A stretch of DNA of 64,000 nucleotides. Source: Pseudotabrizicola sp. (GTDB taxonomy: Bacteria > Pseudomonadota > Alphaproteobacteria > Rhodobacterales > Rhodobacteraceae). Location of the stretch: positions 1 to 64,000 of the forward strand of contig NZ_JAUXOV010000036.1 in the NCBI RefSeq assembly GCF_030684215.1. The letters are read 5' to 3'. The translations under genes were made by a program, and so were the position numbers. The notes beneath the pieces are model-generated. The model saw nothing but the letters and a program-made list of their open reading frames with translations. It made no database searches and was not told the origin of the DNA. Below, piece by piece: positions 55,998 through 64,000 of the stretch (positions are counted from its first letter, which is position 1; each line of letters starts with the position of its first letter).

Positions 55998-57263
55998 TCA
56001 GTTCACCGGGCAAGGACCATCCGAGGCCGCATCCGGGGCCCAGCACGGCGCATTCGCCTCGATCATCAGCGCGCGCAGCACCTCGGCTTGGCTGTCCAGC
56101 ACGGTGCGGATGTCCTGCCCCGCCAAAATGATGCGTTCAAACGTGTCGGTATAGACCTGATTGAACTGGCCGCCCTTGTCGCCCAACCCCATCGGCAACA
56201 GCGCGGGCAGCGCGTCAGCGGCCCCCGTCATGGCCGCAATCGCCGGGCCTGACGCCTTGACCGAGGCGGGCATGTCTTCGGGCAGATCGGTTGCGATCAC
56301 CGGGAAAAAGTTGGTCGCCCGCAGGGTGGCGATCTGGGTTTCCGGTTTCAGCATATGGGCGACCAGCGCCATCGACTCGTCCATGTTCGGCGCTGTGCGC
56401 GGCACCGCAATTCCTGCCACCACCGGCATGAACGCGCGGCCCATCGGGCCAGCGGGCGCCGGGAAGGCCACGAAATCATCAGGGCGCTGGTTGAACGCAT
56501 CGGCGATACGGGCCACGTGATCAAAGGCGATCCAGACTTCTTCGGTTACCAACTGCTCTTGCATGAACGAATAGTTGGTCGCCGCCGGGTTGGTATACTG
56601 CCACAGCTCGCGGAATGTCTCCCACGCCACCACCGCCTCATCCGAGCGGAAGTTGGTCACCGTCGATTTGGTATAGGCTGGCAGCAGGAAACCCTGAAAA
56701 AACCGATGCTTCAACCCCTGTGGCCCGGCGGGGAAGCCGAACTTTGGCCCGCCCGTGGCCTCGGCGGTGGCGCGCGCCCAGTCGATCAACTGGTCATAAG
56801 ACAGCGCATTAATATCCGCACCTTCGGGCAGAAACTCCAGCGCCTTGCGGTTGGCAACCATCAGATAGGTGGCCTGCATCCACGGAATATATTTCTGCTC
56901 TCCCGATCCCAGCGCCCCCAGTTCCATCATCGCTGGTCCTACGGCTTCGGCATCAATGCCCGATAGATCGACCAGATCACCGCCCAGCGATGACAAATCG
57001 CCGTGCAATCCGCCCAGAACCGCAATTCTGCCTGATCCGGCCTGCAATTCGGCCTGCATCCGCGTCAGCCACGGGCCTTCATCCGATGGCTGGTAATCCA
57101 CGCCGCCGGGAAAGCCTGCCATGACCTCATCGCGCATCTTCTGGCTTTCCTCGATCGGCTTGGCCTGTGTGGACCAGAACAGCGGCTCGGCTAGGGCCGG
57201 GCCTGCGATCATCGATACCGTTACGGCAGCCGCAGTCAGTCGCCATTTTACAAGCGTTTTCAT
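55998..57263 (-). CDS. Sugar ABC transporter substrate-binding protein
   Basis: Signal peptide then FWSTQAKPIEESQKMRDEVMAGFPGGVDYQPSDEGPWLTRMQAELQAGSGRIAVLGGLHGD. Confidence 0.88.
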   Translation of the reverse strand: MKTLVKWRLTAAAVTVSMIAGPALAEPLFWSTQAKPIEESQKMRDEVMAGFPGGVDYQPSDEGPWLTRMQAELQAGSGRIAVLGGLHGDLSSLGGDLVDLSGIDAEAVGPAMMELGALGSGEQKYIPWMQATYLMVANRKALEFLPEGADINALSYDQLIDWARATAEATGGPKFGFPAGPQGLKHRFFQGFLLPAYTKSTVTNFRSDEAVVAWETFRELWQYTNPAATNYSFMQEQLVTEEVWIAFDHVARIADAFNQRPDDFVAFPAPAGPMGRAFMPVVAGIAVPRTAPNMDESMALVAHMLKPETQIATLRATNFFPVIATDLPEDMPASVKASGPAIAAMTGAADALPALLPMGLGDKGGQFNQVYTDTFERIILAGQDIRTVLDSQAEVLRALMIEANAPCWAPDAASDGPCPVN

Positions 57264-57314
57264 TGTCGTCCTCCCTTTATGTGTCGTCTTTGGGTCGTCC
57301 GTGTCAGGCCAGCA

Positions 57315-58340
57315 TCAAGCCGGTGCTGGCCCATGGCTGGCACGCAGCACCAGCTTGGGCCGGATCAGCAGAGACTGCTGATCCGCGTCGGGTGATTTGA
57401 TCCGCTCTACCAGCATGCGCCCCGTGTCGCGGGCGGATGAAAACGTATCAGTGTCAAAGGTGGTCAATCCGGGGCGCGCCATTGCTGCCGAGGTGATGTT
57501 GTCATAGCCGATCACGCTCAGATCGCGGGGCACTGACAGCGACAGGCTTTCGGCCACATGCAAAACATTCAGCGCAAGGCTGTCGAACATTGCCAGAATG
57601 GCGGTGGGGCGGGGGTCTGCTGTCAGCAGATCGCGCACCACCTGCACCCGCCGGGCCGGATCATACCGGGGTGAGGTGGCAATGGTCAGCGTTACCGATG
57701 GGTCGCCGCAGCGCTCCATCGCCTGCATCACGCCTTCGGTGCGGTGATGGCGAAAGGTCATCGCCTCCTCGATGGTCAGCAGGGCAAAGCGGCGATGGCC
57801 AAGGGCATACAGCAGATCAAACGCCTCGGCAAAGGCCGCTGTGCCATCGGTATCCACCCATGAATAGGGCAGGGCATCCGACAGCACCCGCCCGTGGGTG
57901 ACAAAGGGAAACCCCGCCGTAATCAGATAATCAACGCGGGGGTCCACCTCGGATGTCCTGCCTAGAATCAACCCGTCGGCACGCCGTGATGTGACGATAT
58001 TGCGGATCACCGACAGTTCAGACTGCCCTTGCGGGATCGCGGCCAAAAACAGATCAATCCCGGTTTCCGCCAGCCCATGCCCGAGGCCCGATATGTATTC
58101 GCCCAGATAACTGTCTTCGCGGCCATAGCCGGGGTCGGTCAGCACCAGCCCGGCAAAGCCCGAGGTGCGCCCGCCCACAAGTGACTGCGCCGCGCGGTTC
58201 GGGGCGTACCCCAACTGATCGGCAAGGGCTTGCACCCGGTCACGCGTGGTTTCGGGTATGCGGGCATTTCCGGCCAAGGCACGCGAGACTGTGGCGGCTG
58301 AAAGCCCCAACTGCTGCGCAATATCCTTGATTGTGGTCAT
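57315..58340 (-). CDS. LacI family transcriptional regulator
   Basis: TTIKDIAQQLGLSAATVSRALAGNARIPETTRDRVQALADQLGYAPNRAAQSL. Confidence 0.95.
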   Translation of the reverse strand: MTTIKDIAQQLGLSAATVSRALAGNARIPETTRDRVQALADQLGYAPNRAAQSLVGGRTSGFAGLVLTDPGYGREDSYLGEYISGLGHGLAETGIDLFLAAIPQGQSELSVIRNIVTSRRADGLILGRTSEVDPRVDYLITAGFPFVTHGRVLSDALPYSWVDTDGTAAFAEAFDLLYALGHRRFALLTIEEAMTFRHHRTEGVMQAMERCGDPSVTLTIATSPRYDPARRVQVVRDLLTADPRPTAILAMFDSLALNVLHVAESLSLSVPRDLSVIGYDNITSAAMARPGLTTFDTDTFSSARDTGRMLVERIKSPDADQQSLLIRPKLVLRASHGPAPA

Positions 58341-58395
58341 GTCCCAACACCCTCCCAGTTGTCGATTGAGGAAAGGTTAGCAGCAGTTTCGATTC

Positions 58396-58413
58396 TGCGC
58401 AAACGTTTGCGCA
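58396..58413. promoter_or_regulatory. 18-bp perfect palindrome TGCGCAAACGTTTGCGCA, candidate LacI-family operator
   Basis: Perfect palindrome with central CG, about 56 bp upstream of the LacI start. Confidence 0.75.
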
Positions 58414-58451
58414 AATTATTTTCAGGCGGTCTGCCCTTCAACTCCAAAGCA

Positions 58452-58476
58452 AAAGGCCGGGACGTGCCCGGCCTTT
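58452..58476. terminator. Intrinsic terminator downstream of pyrG
   Basis: AAAGGCCGGG-ACGTG-CCCGGCCTTT, perfect 10-bp arms, followed on the minus strand by TGC; A/T-ending stem. Confidence 0.65.
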
Positions 58477-58521
58477 GATCTGAAATGATGGAACCGCGCC
58501 CGCGCCCCATACAGGGGAGCA

Positions 58522-60165
58522 TCACACCAACCGTTCAACTTCTTTCGCTGCGCGCACGAAGTCGGCGAACAGGGGGTGGGGGGCGAAGGGTTTGGATTTC
58601 AGTTCGGGGTGGAACTGCACGCCGATGAACCACGGGTGATCCTTGACCTCGACGATCTCGGGCAATTTGCCATCGGGGGACAGGCCGGAAAAGATCAGGC
58701 CGCAGGCTTCAAGCTGGTCGCGATATTTTATGTCAACCTCGTAGCGGTGGCGGTGGCGTTCCTCGATCACGGTGCCGCCGTAAACCTCGGCCACGCGTGA
58801 GCCGACTTTGAGACTGGCGGTATAGGCCCCCAGCCGCATGGTGCCGCCCTTGGCATCGTCTGACTTGCGGCGCACGGTATGGTTGCCCTGCACCCATTCT
58901 TTCAGATGGTAAACCACGGGTGTAAAACGCTTTTCTCCGAATTCGTGGTCAAACTCCTCGGACCCTGCATTGGGCAATCCGGCGAGGTTGCGGGCGGATT
59001 CGATGACAGCCATCTGCATGCCCAGACAGATACCCAGATAGGGGATCTTTTTCTCACGCGCGAATTGTGCCGCCTTGATCTTGCCTTCGGTCCCGCGCTC
59101 GCCAAAGCCGCCGGGCACCAGAATGGCGTGGAAGTTCTGCAAATAGGCGGCGGGGTCTTCGTTCTCGAAGATCTCTGCGTCGATCCATTCCGCCTTGACC
59201 CGCGTGCGGTTGGCCATGCCACCATGGGTCAGCGCCTCGGCAATTGACTTATAGGCGTCTTCCAACTGGGTGTATTTGCCCACGATCGCCACCCGGACCG
59301 TGCCTTCGGCATTGGTCATCCGGTCCATCACGTCTTCCCAGCGGGTCAGGTTCGGCTTTGGCGCGGGCGAGATGCCGAACGCATCCAGCACCGCCTGATC
59401 AAGGCCCGCGCGGTGATAGGCCAGCGGCGCCTCATAGATGGTTTTCAGATCATAGGCCGGGATCACATGATCTTTGCGCACATTGCAGAAAAGGGCGATC
59501 TTTTCACGCTCTTTTTCCGGGATCGGATGCTCAGACCGGCAGACCAGCACATCAGGCGCAAGGCCGATGGATTGCAGCTCCTTGACCGAGTGCTGGGTGG
59601 GTTTGGTTTTCAGCTCACCGCTGGCCGCCAGATAAGGCAACAGCGTCAGGTGCATCAGAATCGACTGGCCGCGCGGCCGCTCGTGGATGAACTGACGGAT
59701 GGCTTCAAAGAATGGCAAGCCTTCAATATCGCCCACCGTGCCGCCGATTTCGCACAGCATGAAATCCACCTCATCAGCGCCGATGCGCAGGAAGTCCTTG
59801 ATTTCGTTGGTGACGTGCGGAATCACCTGAATGGTCTTGCCCAGATAATCGCCGCGCCGTTCTTTCTCAAGCACGTTCGAATAGATCCGGCCTGATGAGA
59901 TAGAGTCGGTCTGCCGCGCCGATACCCCGGTGAACCGCTCATAGTGGCCAAGGTCAAGATCGGTTTCCGCGCCATCGTCGGTCACAAACACCTCGCCATG
60001 TTCAAAGGGCGACATCGTGCCGGGATCAACGTTCAGATAGGGGTCCAGCTTGCGTAGGCGCACCGTGTAGCCGCGTGCCTGCAACAACGCCCCGAGTGCG
60101 GCAGAGGCAAGCCCCTTGCCCAGCGATGACACAACGCCGCCTGTGATAAAGATATAGCGCGCCAT
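58522..60165 (-). CDS. pyrG: CTP synthase
   Basis: [78 protein letters not shown]. Confidence 0.97.
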   Translation of the reverse strand: MARYIFITGGVVSSLGKGLASAALGALLQARGYTVRLRKLDPYLNVDPGTMSPFEHGEVFVTDDGAETDLDLGHYERFTGVSARQTDSISSGRIYSNVLEKERRGDYLGKTIQVIPHVTNEIKDFLRIGADEVDFMLCEIGGTVGDIEGLPFFEAIRQFIHERPRGQSILMHLTLLPYLAASGELKTKPTQHSVKELQSIGLAPDVLVCRSEHPIPEKEREKIALFCNVRKDHVIPAYDLKTIYEAPLAYHRAGLDQAVLDAFGISPAPKPNLTRWEDVMDRMTNAEGTVRVAIVGKYTQLEDAYKSIAEALTHGGMANRTRVKAEWIDAEIFENEDPAAYLQNFHAILVPGGFGERGTEGKIKAAQFAREKKIPYLGICLGMQMAVIESARNLAGLPNAGSEEFDHEFGEKRFTPVVYHLKEWVQGNHTVRRKSDDAKGGTMRLGAYTASLKVGSRVAEVYGGTVIEERHRHRYEVDIKYRDQLEACGLIFSGLSPDGKLPEIVEVKDHPWFIGVQFHPELKSKPFAPHPLFADFVRAAKEVERLV

Positions 60166-60308
60166 GTGAAGGCCCCCGTGTAACAAACGCGATTCGATGG
60201 GTGGGAATCGCAGTACCACGGGACCAAAGCCTTACCCTAGGCAACAGTCCTTTGCAACAGCACCGCTAGATGCTGTTTTGCAGGGCGGGGCCGCGACAAG
60301 GGATAGTA

Positions 60309-60671
60309 TCAGTTTTCAGCCCGTGGTGGTGCCAACGGCGCATTGGTGGGCGCAGGTGGCAACAGATCGTTCCCCGATGGCGTTACGGGTGTTGATGGCG
60401 ACGGCGACGGTGCGCCGATCTGGTCAATCACCGAACCCGAGCCCGCTTTTTGCGCCGCCAGAATGGTCAGCGTGATCGAGGTGCAGATGAACAGGATCGC
60501 TAGGACCCAAGTTACCTTGCCAAGTGCAGTCGCAGCCGCGCGGCCCGACATTGCCCCGCCGCCACCGCCGCCGCCCATGCCAAGGCCGCCGCCTTCGGAC
60601 CTTTGCAAGAGAACCACGCCGACCAGAAGGAGGGCGAGGATAAGGTGGATGGCAAGGATGACGTTTTCCAT
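60309..60671 (-). CDS. secG: Preprotein translocase subunit SecG
   Basis: MENVILAIHLILALLLVGVVLLQRSEGGGLGMGGGGGGGAMSGRAAATALGKVTWVLAILFICTSI. Confidence 0.92.
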   Translation of the reverse strand: MENVILAIHLILALLLVGVVLLQRSEGGGLGMGGGGGGGAMSGRAAATALGKVTWVLAILFICTSITLTILAAQKAGSGSVIDQIGAPSPSPSTPVTPSGNDLLPPAPTNAPLAPPRAEN

Positions 60672-60914
60672 GGGCGTTCCCGAAGCTGACGCGCCTATCT
60701 AGGCTGATGGGGGGCGACGCGCAACCCCTTCACGGCGCGCAGGTGTGCAACTGTGGAACGCCTCCGGCGGGAGAATTTGGAAAGCAGCAATGCCAGACGT
60801 GCGCTGGGGGTGAGGCGCGAAACAGCACAGACGGTGATGACAGACCATTTCCCTGTTTCCCTGAGCGGGCCTTACGTCTATAGCACAGACGGTTTTAGAG
60901 CCAAGGAGATCAGC

Positions 60915-62207
60915 ATGGCCAACGTGGTTGTCGTGGGCGCCCAATGGGGCGACGAGGGCAAAGGCAAGATTGTGGACTGGCTGTCCGAACGCGCCGACAT
61001 CGTCGCGCGCTTTCAGGGCGGGCACAACGCGGGCCATACGCTGGTCATTGACGGCAAGGTATACAAGCTGTCGCTGCTGCCGAGCGGAATCGTGCGCGGC
61101 GGCAAGCTGTCTGTGATCGGCAATGGCGTTGTGCTGGACCCCTGGCATCTGGTGATGGAGATCGCCAAGCTGCGCGATCAGGGCGTGGATATTTCGCCCG
61201 AAAACCTGCTGGTGGCCGAAAATGCACCGCTGATCCTGCCGCTGCATGGCGAGTTGGACCGGGCACGCGAAGGCAGTGTCGGTGTTGCCAAGATCGGCAC
61301 CACCGGGCGCGGCATTGGCCCGGCCTATGAAGACAAGGTGGGGCGGCGCGCCATTCGGGTGGCTGATCTGGCCGATGCCGCCACGCTGGAATTGCGGGTG
61401 GACCGTCTGCTTGCGCATCACGATGCGTTGCGCCGGGGTCTAGGGATGGACCCGGTGGACCGCGCAGCACTTCTGGCGCTGCTGCATGAGATCGCGCCGC
61501 AGGTGCTGCCTTATGCCTCGCCCGTCTGGAAGGTGATGAACGAGTCGCGACGGGCTGGAAAGCGCATCTTGTTCGAGGGTGCGCAAGGCGCGCTGCTGGA
61601 CATCGACTTTGGCACCTATCCCTTTGTTACTTCGTCCAACGTGATTGCGGGGCAGGCGGCCACCGGGGTGGGTCTTGGCCCGACCGCGATTGATTTTGTG
61701 CTTGGCATCGTCAAGGCCTATACCACACGCGTGGGCGAAGGACCGTTCCCGGCGGAACTGTTTGACGCCGATGGCGAGCGTCTGGGCGAGCGTGGCCATG
61801 AGTTTGGCACCGTCACCGGGCGCAAGCGGCGCTGCGGCTGGTTTGATGCGGTTTTGGTCCGCCAGACCTGTGCCACCAGCGGTGTGTCGGGCATTGCACT
61901 GACCAAACTGGACGTGCTGGACGGGTTCAAGACGCTGAAAATCTGCATTGGGTATGACCTAGACGGCACCCGTCTGGACTATCTGCCAACGGCTGCCGAT
62001 CAACAGGCCCGCTGCACCCCGATCTATGAGGAAATGGAAGGCTGGTCAGAGTCGACCGCCGGCGCGCGGTCTTGGGCGCAACTGCCGGGTGCTGCGATCA
62101 AATATGTGCGACGGATCGAGGAATTGATCCAATGCCCGGTCGCCCTACTTTCCACCTCTCCTGAACGGGACGACACCATTCTGGTGACCGACCCGTTTGC
62201 GGACTGA
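60915..62207 (+). CDS. purA: Adenylosuccinate synthase
   Basis: [44 protein letters not shown]; start trimmed from 60753. Confidence 0.97.
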   Translation: MANVVVVGAQWGDEGKGKIVDWLSERADIVARFQGGHNAGHTLVIDGKVYKLSLLPSGIVRGGKLSVIGNGVVLDPWHLVMEIAKLRDQGVDISPENLLVAENAPLILPLHGELDRAREGSVGVAKIGTTGRGIGPAYEDKVGRRAIRVADLADAATLELRVDRLLAHHDALRRGLGMDPVDRAALLALLHEIAPQVLPYASPVWKVMNESRRAGKRILFEGAQGALLDIDFGTYPFVTSSNVIAGQAATGVGLGPTAIDFVLGIVKAYTTRVGEGPFPAELFDADGERLGERGHEFGTVTGRKRRCGWFDAVLVRQTCATSGVSGIALTKLDVLDGFKTLKICIGYDLDGTRLDYLPTAADQQARCTPIYEEMEGWSESTAGARSWAQLPGAAIKYVRRIEELIQCPVALLSTSPERDDTILVTDPFAD

Positions 62208-62254
62208 CTGGCACCCCTGACCCATAGGGAGGCCCTAAACCGGATGAGGATGCC

Positions 62255-62506
62255 ATGGCGTTAAGCTACAAGGCGCGGCGGCGACTGTCGTTGCTGGTTT
62301 TGCTGATAGGATTGCCTGCTTATGTCGTGGTGGCGGTCAGTCTGGTGAACTGGATCGACCGTCCGTCGATACTGTTCGAACTGGCGATTTATGTCGGGCT
62401 TGGGATTGCGTGGATCTTGCCATTGCGCCCGATTTTTCTGGGGGTGGGCCAGCCGGACCCAGAGGCGGGGACGCCAAAGCCAGAAGCTTCAGAGAGGCAA
62501 CAATGA
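62255..62506 (+). CDS. DUF2842-like small membrane protein
   Basis: SYKARRRLSLLVLLIGLPAYVVVAVSLVNWIDRPSILFELAIYVGLGIAWILPLRPIFLGVGQPDPE. Confidence 0.75.
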   Translation: MALSYKARRRLSLLVLLIGLPAYVVVAVSLVNWIDRPSILFELAIYVGLGIAWILPLRPIFLGVGQPDPEAGTPKPEASERQQ

Positions 62507-62508
62507 AA

Positions 62509-62545
62509 ACAGGCGGAATGCAGCACTGCATTCCGCCTGTCTTTT
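62509..62545 (+). terminator. Intrinsic terminator after the DUF2842 gene
   Basis: ACAGGCGGAATGCAGCACTGCATTCCGCCTGTCTTTT long inverted repeat followed by T-run. Confidence 0.75.
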
Positions 62546-62590
62546 GGGGCCTTGATGGCAGCCTCGGCCCACTATTCCGTTTTGCGGCGC

Positions 62591-64000
62591 TCAGCCCGCG
62601 ATTTTGCGGGCCTCTGCCAGCAGTGGCGAGGCTTCGCTAATTGCGAATTGTCCGCGACGGCTCCGCTCTATCACGCCATCCCGTAGCAGGATTCCAAAGC
62701 TGCGCAAACCGTCTTCGCGCGACAGACCTTCTGCGGCTGCACCGATGTGGCGCATCAACTGTGGGCGGGTAAAGCTGTCGCGGCCTTCAACGCAGGCAAT
62801 ATAGGCCGCTGCGGCTTCCAGCAGGTCGGGCAGCTCACTTGCGCCCAGCCGTTCGGCAAAATCGGGAAATCCGCTGTCGGCTTCAAAGAGATTGCCGCCA
62901 GCATCGTCGTCCAGATCATCCGCCTCGTCCAGATCGGGCTCAACCGCAAGCGCCGCCGATGTCATGGGGCGCGTCGGGCGGACCGGCTGCACGGGAGCAG
63001 CGACGGGGGGCATGGCAGTCGGTTTTGTAGGGCGGTCAATGCGCTGTTCGGATACCAGAACCAACGGCGCAGGCCGTTCGACCGATGCCGGGGCCGTTAC
63101 AGCCGAGGGACGCACCACCTTTGCAAGATCATCGCGATAAGCGCCCATACGCTGGTTGTCATTGCCAGCCAAGGTGCTGCCGGTCGCGCGGCGTTCTGCG
63201 ATCGTCGCTGCAACGGCGGCCTTCAGATGGGCAATGGCCGACTGGCGGCGCTTTGTATCGGGCACCTCCATCTGGTTGCTGGCTTCTGCCATCAACCGAT
63301 TCACGGCAATATCTTCGGTTGGCTGCGTGTGGCGACGTTCTGGCACAGAAGCGGCGGGCTGTTCCGGGGCAGCTGGTGCAACCACCGGTTCAGGCTTCGC
63401 CGGGCCATCTTGTTCCACGGCTGCCAATTCAGCTGCAAGGGCGGCTTCGGCTTCTTGCGACAGGGTTGCCGGGGCTGCGTTGTCTGAAACAGCCTGCATA
63501 TCGTTGCGACGGATCTTGATGACACGGGCACGGGCACGCTGAAGCTTTTCAACAGAGATCGGTGCCTGTGGCGCCGGGTCGTCATCGGCAGGCATCACAT
63601 CTGAGGTGAGTTCTTCGACAAGTGCGGCGGGAACCGAGGGCCGATCAAGGGCGGTCGGCCGCAAGGTGCGGACCGGACGCACGGGGCGGACAGGTGCCAC
63701 TGGGGCCACTTCGTCTGTCGTGTCGTCCTGATCTGTTGCAAAGACGTCTTCGGGTTCGGCATCGGCTTGCGCCGTATCCGGTGTGTCTTCGACATCTGCC
63801 TGTGATTCTGGCAGGTCGTCTTGTGTCTCTGTCTCTGCCTCGAATTCGATGTCGTCCTGCGGTGTAGGAAACGCGGCATCGATGGGTTCAGGCGCAGCTT
63901 CAATGTCGTCTTCGTCACTGTCATCCGCGACCATCTCTGGCGCTGTGGCTTCCAGTTCTGTTGGCGCGGACTCAATCTCGGCGGCCTGCGTGACAACCGG
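62591..64000 (-). CDS. Acidic, low-complexity hypothetical protein, 5' end beyond the window
   Basis: Frame stays open from the listed ATG (63934) to the window edge; D/E/P/A-rich N-terminus and folded-looking C-terminus LPDLLEAAAAYIACVEGRDSFTRPQLMRHIGAAAEGLSREDGLRSFGILLRDGVIERSRRGQFAI. Confidence 0.7.
   Translation of the reverse strand, partial: PVVTQAAEIESAPTELEATAPEMVADDSDEDDIEAAPEPIDAAFPTPQDDIEFEAETETQDDLPESQADVEDTPDTAQADAEPEDVFATDQDDTTDEVAPVAPVRPVRPVRTLRPTALDRPSVPAALVEELTSDVMPADDDPAPQAPISVEKLQRARARVIKIRRNDMQAVSDNAAPATLSQEAEAALAAELAAVEQDGPAKPEPVVAPAAPEQPAASVPERRHTQPTEDIAVNRLMAEASNQMEVPDTKRRQSAIAHLKAAVAATIAERRATGSTLAGNDNQRMGAYRDDLAKVVRPSAVTAPASVERPAPLVLVSEQRIDRPTKPTAMPPVAAPVQPVRPTRPMTSAALAVEPDLDEADDLDDDAGGNLFEADSGFPDFAERLGASELPDLLEAAAAYIACVEGRDSFTRPQLMRHIGAAAEGLSREDGLRSFGILLRDGVIERSRRGQFAISEASPLLAEARKIAG

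Overview
High-GC alphaproteobacterial chromosomal window, most likely Rhodobacteraceae/Roseobacter-like (inferred from gene content; housekeeping murA, pyrG, secG and purA are present). From left to right: the 3' end of a CoA-transferase gene; decayed PhnD-like and sensor-kinase pseudogenes; arsR-ACR3-arsH; a chromate module (rhodanese-ChrB fusion and ChrA); a fatty acid hydroxylase divergent from an ArsR-rhodanese regulator; a denitrification island (norCBQD plus two small membrane ORFs, DUF1858, NnrS, DUF6522, Crp/Fnr regulator, pseudoazurin, nirV, nirK) with three TTGT-N6-ACAA dyads; a phnDCEE-type ABC transporter; a compact 11.7-kb divergent cluster (P450 + sulfotransferase // HMG-CoA reductase, UbiA, ATP-grasp/phospho-His dikinase, DUF3419/BtaA-like, dolichol/phytol-kinase-like, GNAT, AMP-ligase); a LacI/ABC/metallophosphoesterase locus; tRNA-Thr(GGT); murA; SulP + USP; a second arsenic locus (ArsR-ArsC fusion, GAPDH, ArsJ); a LacI-regulated ABC + MGH1/GH63-like hydrolase + PIG-L operon; pyrG, secG and purA. 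The best candidate for an undescribed system is the translationally coupled cluster at 25419-37121, which I read as a possible new isoprenoid/amino-lipid biosynthetic pathway. All family calls come from reading the translations by eye; no database search was run.
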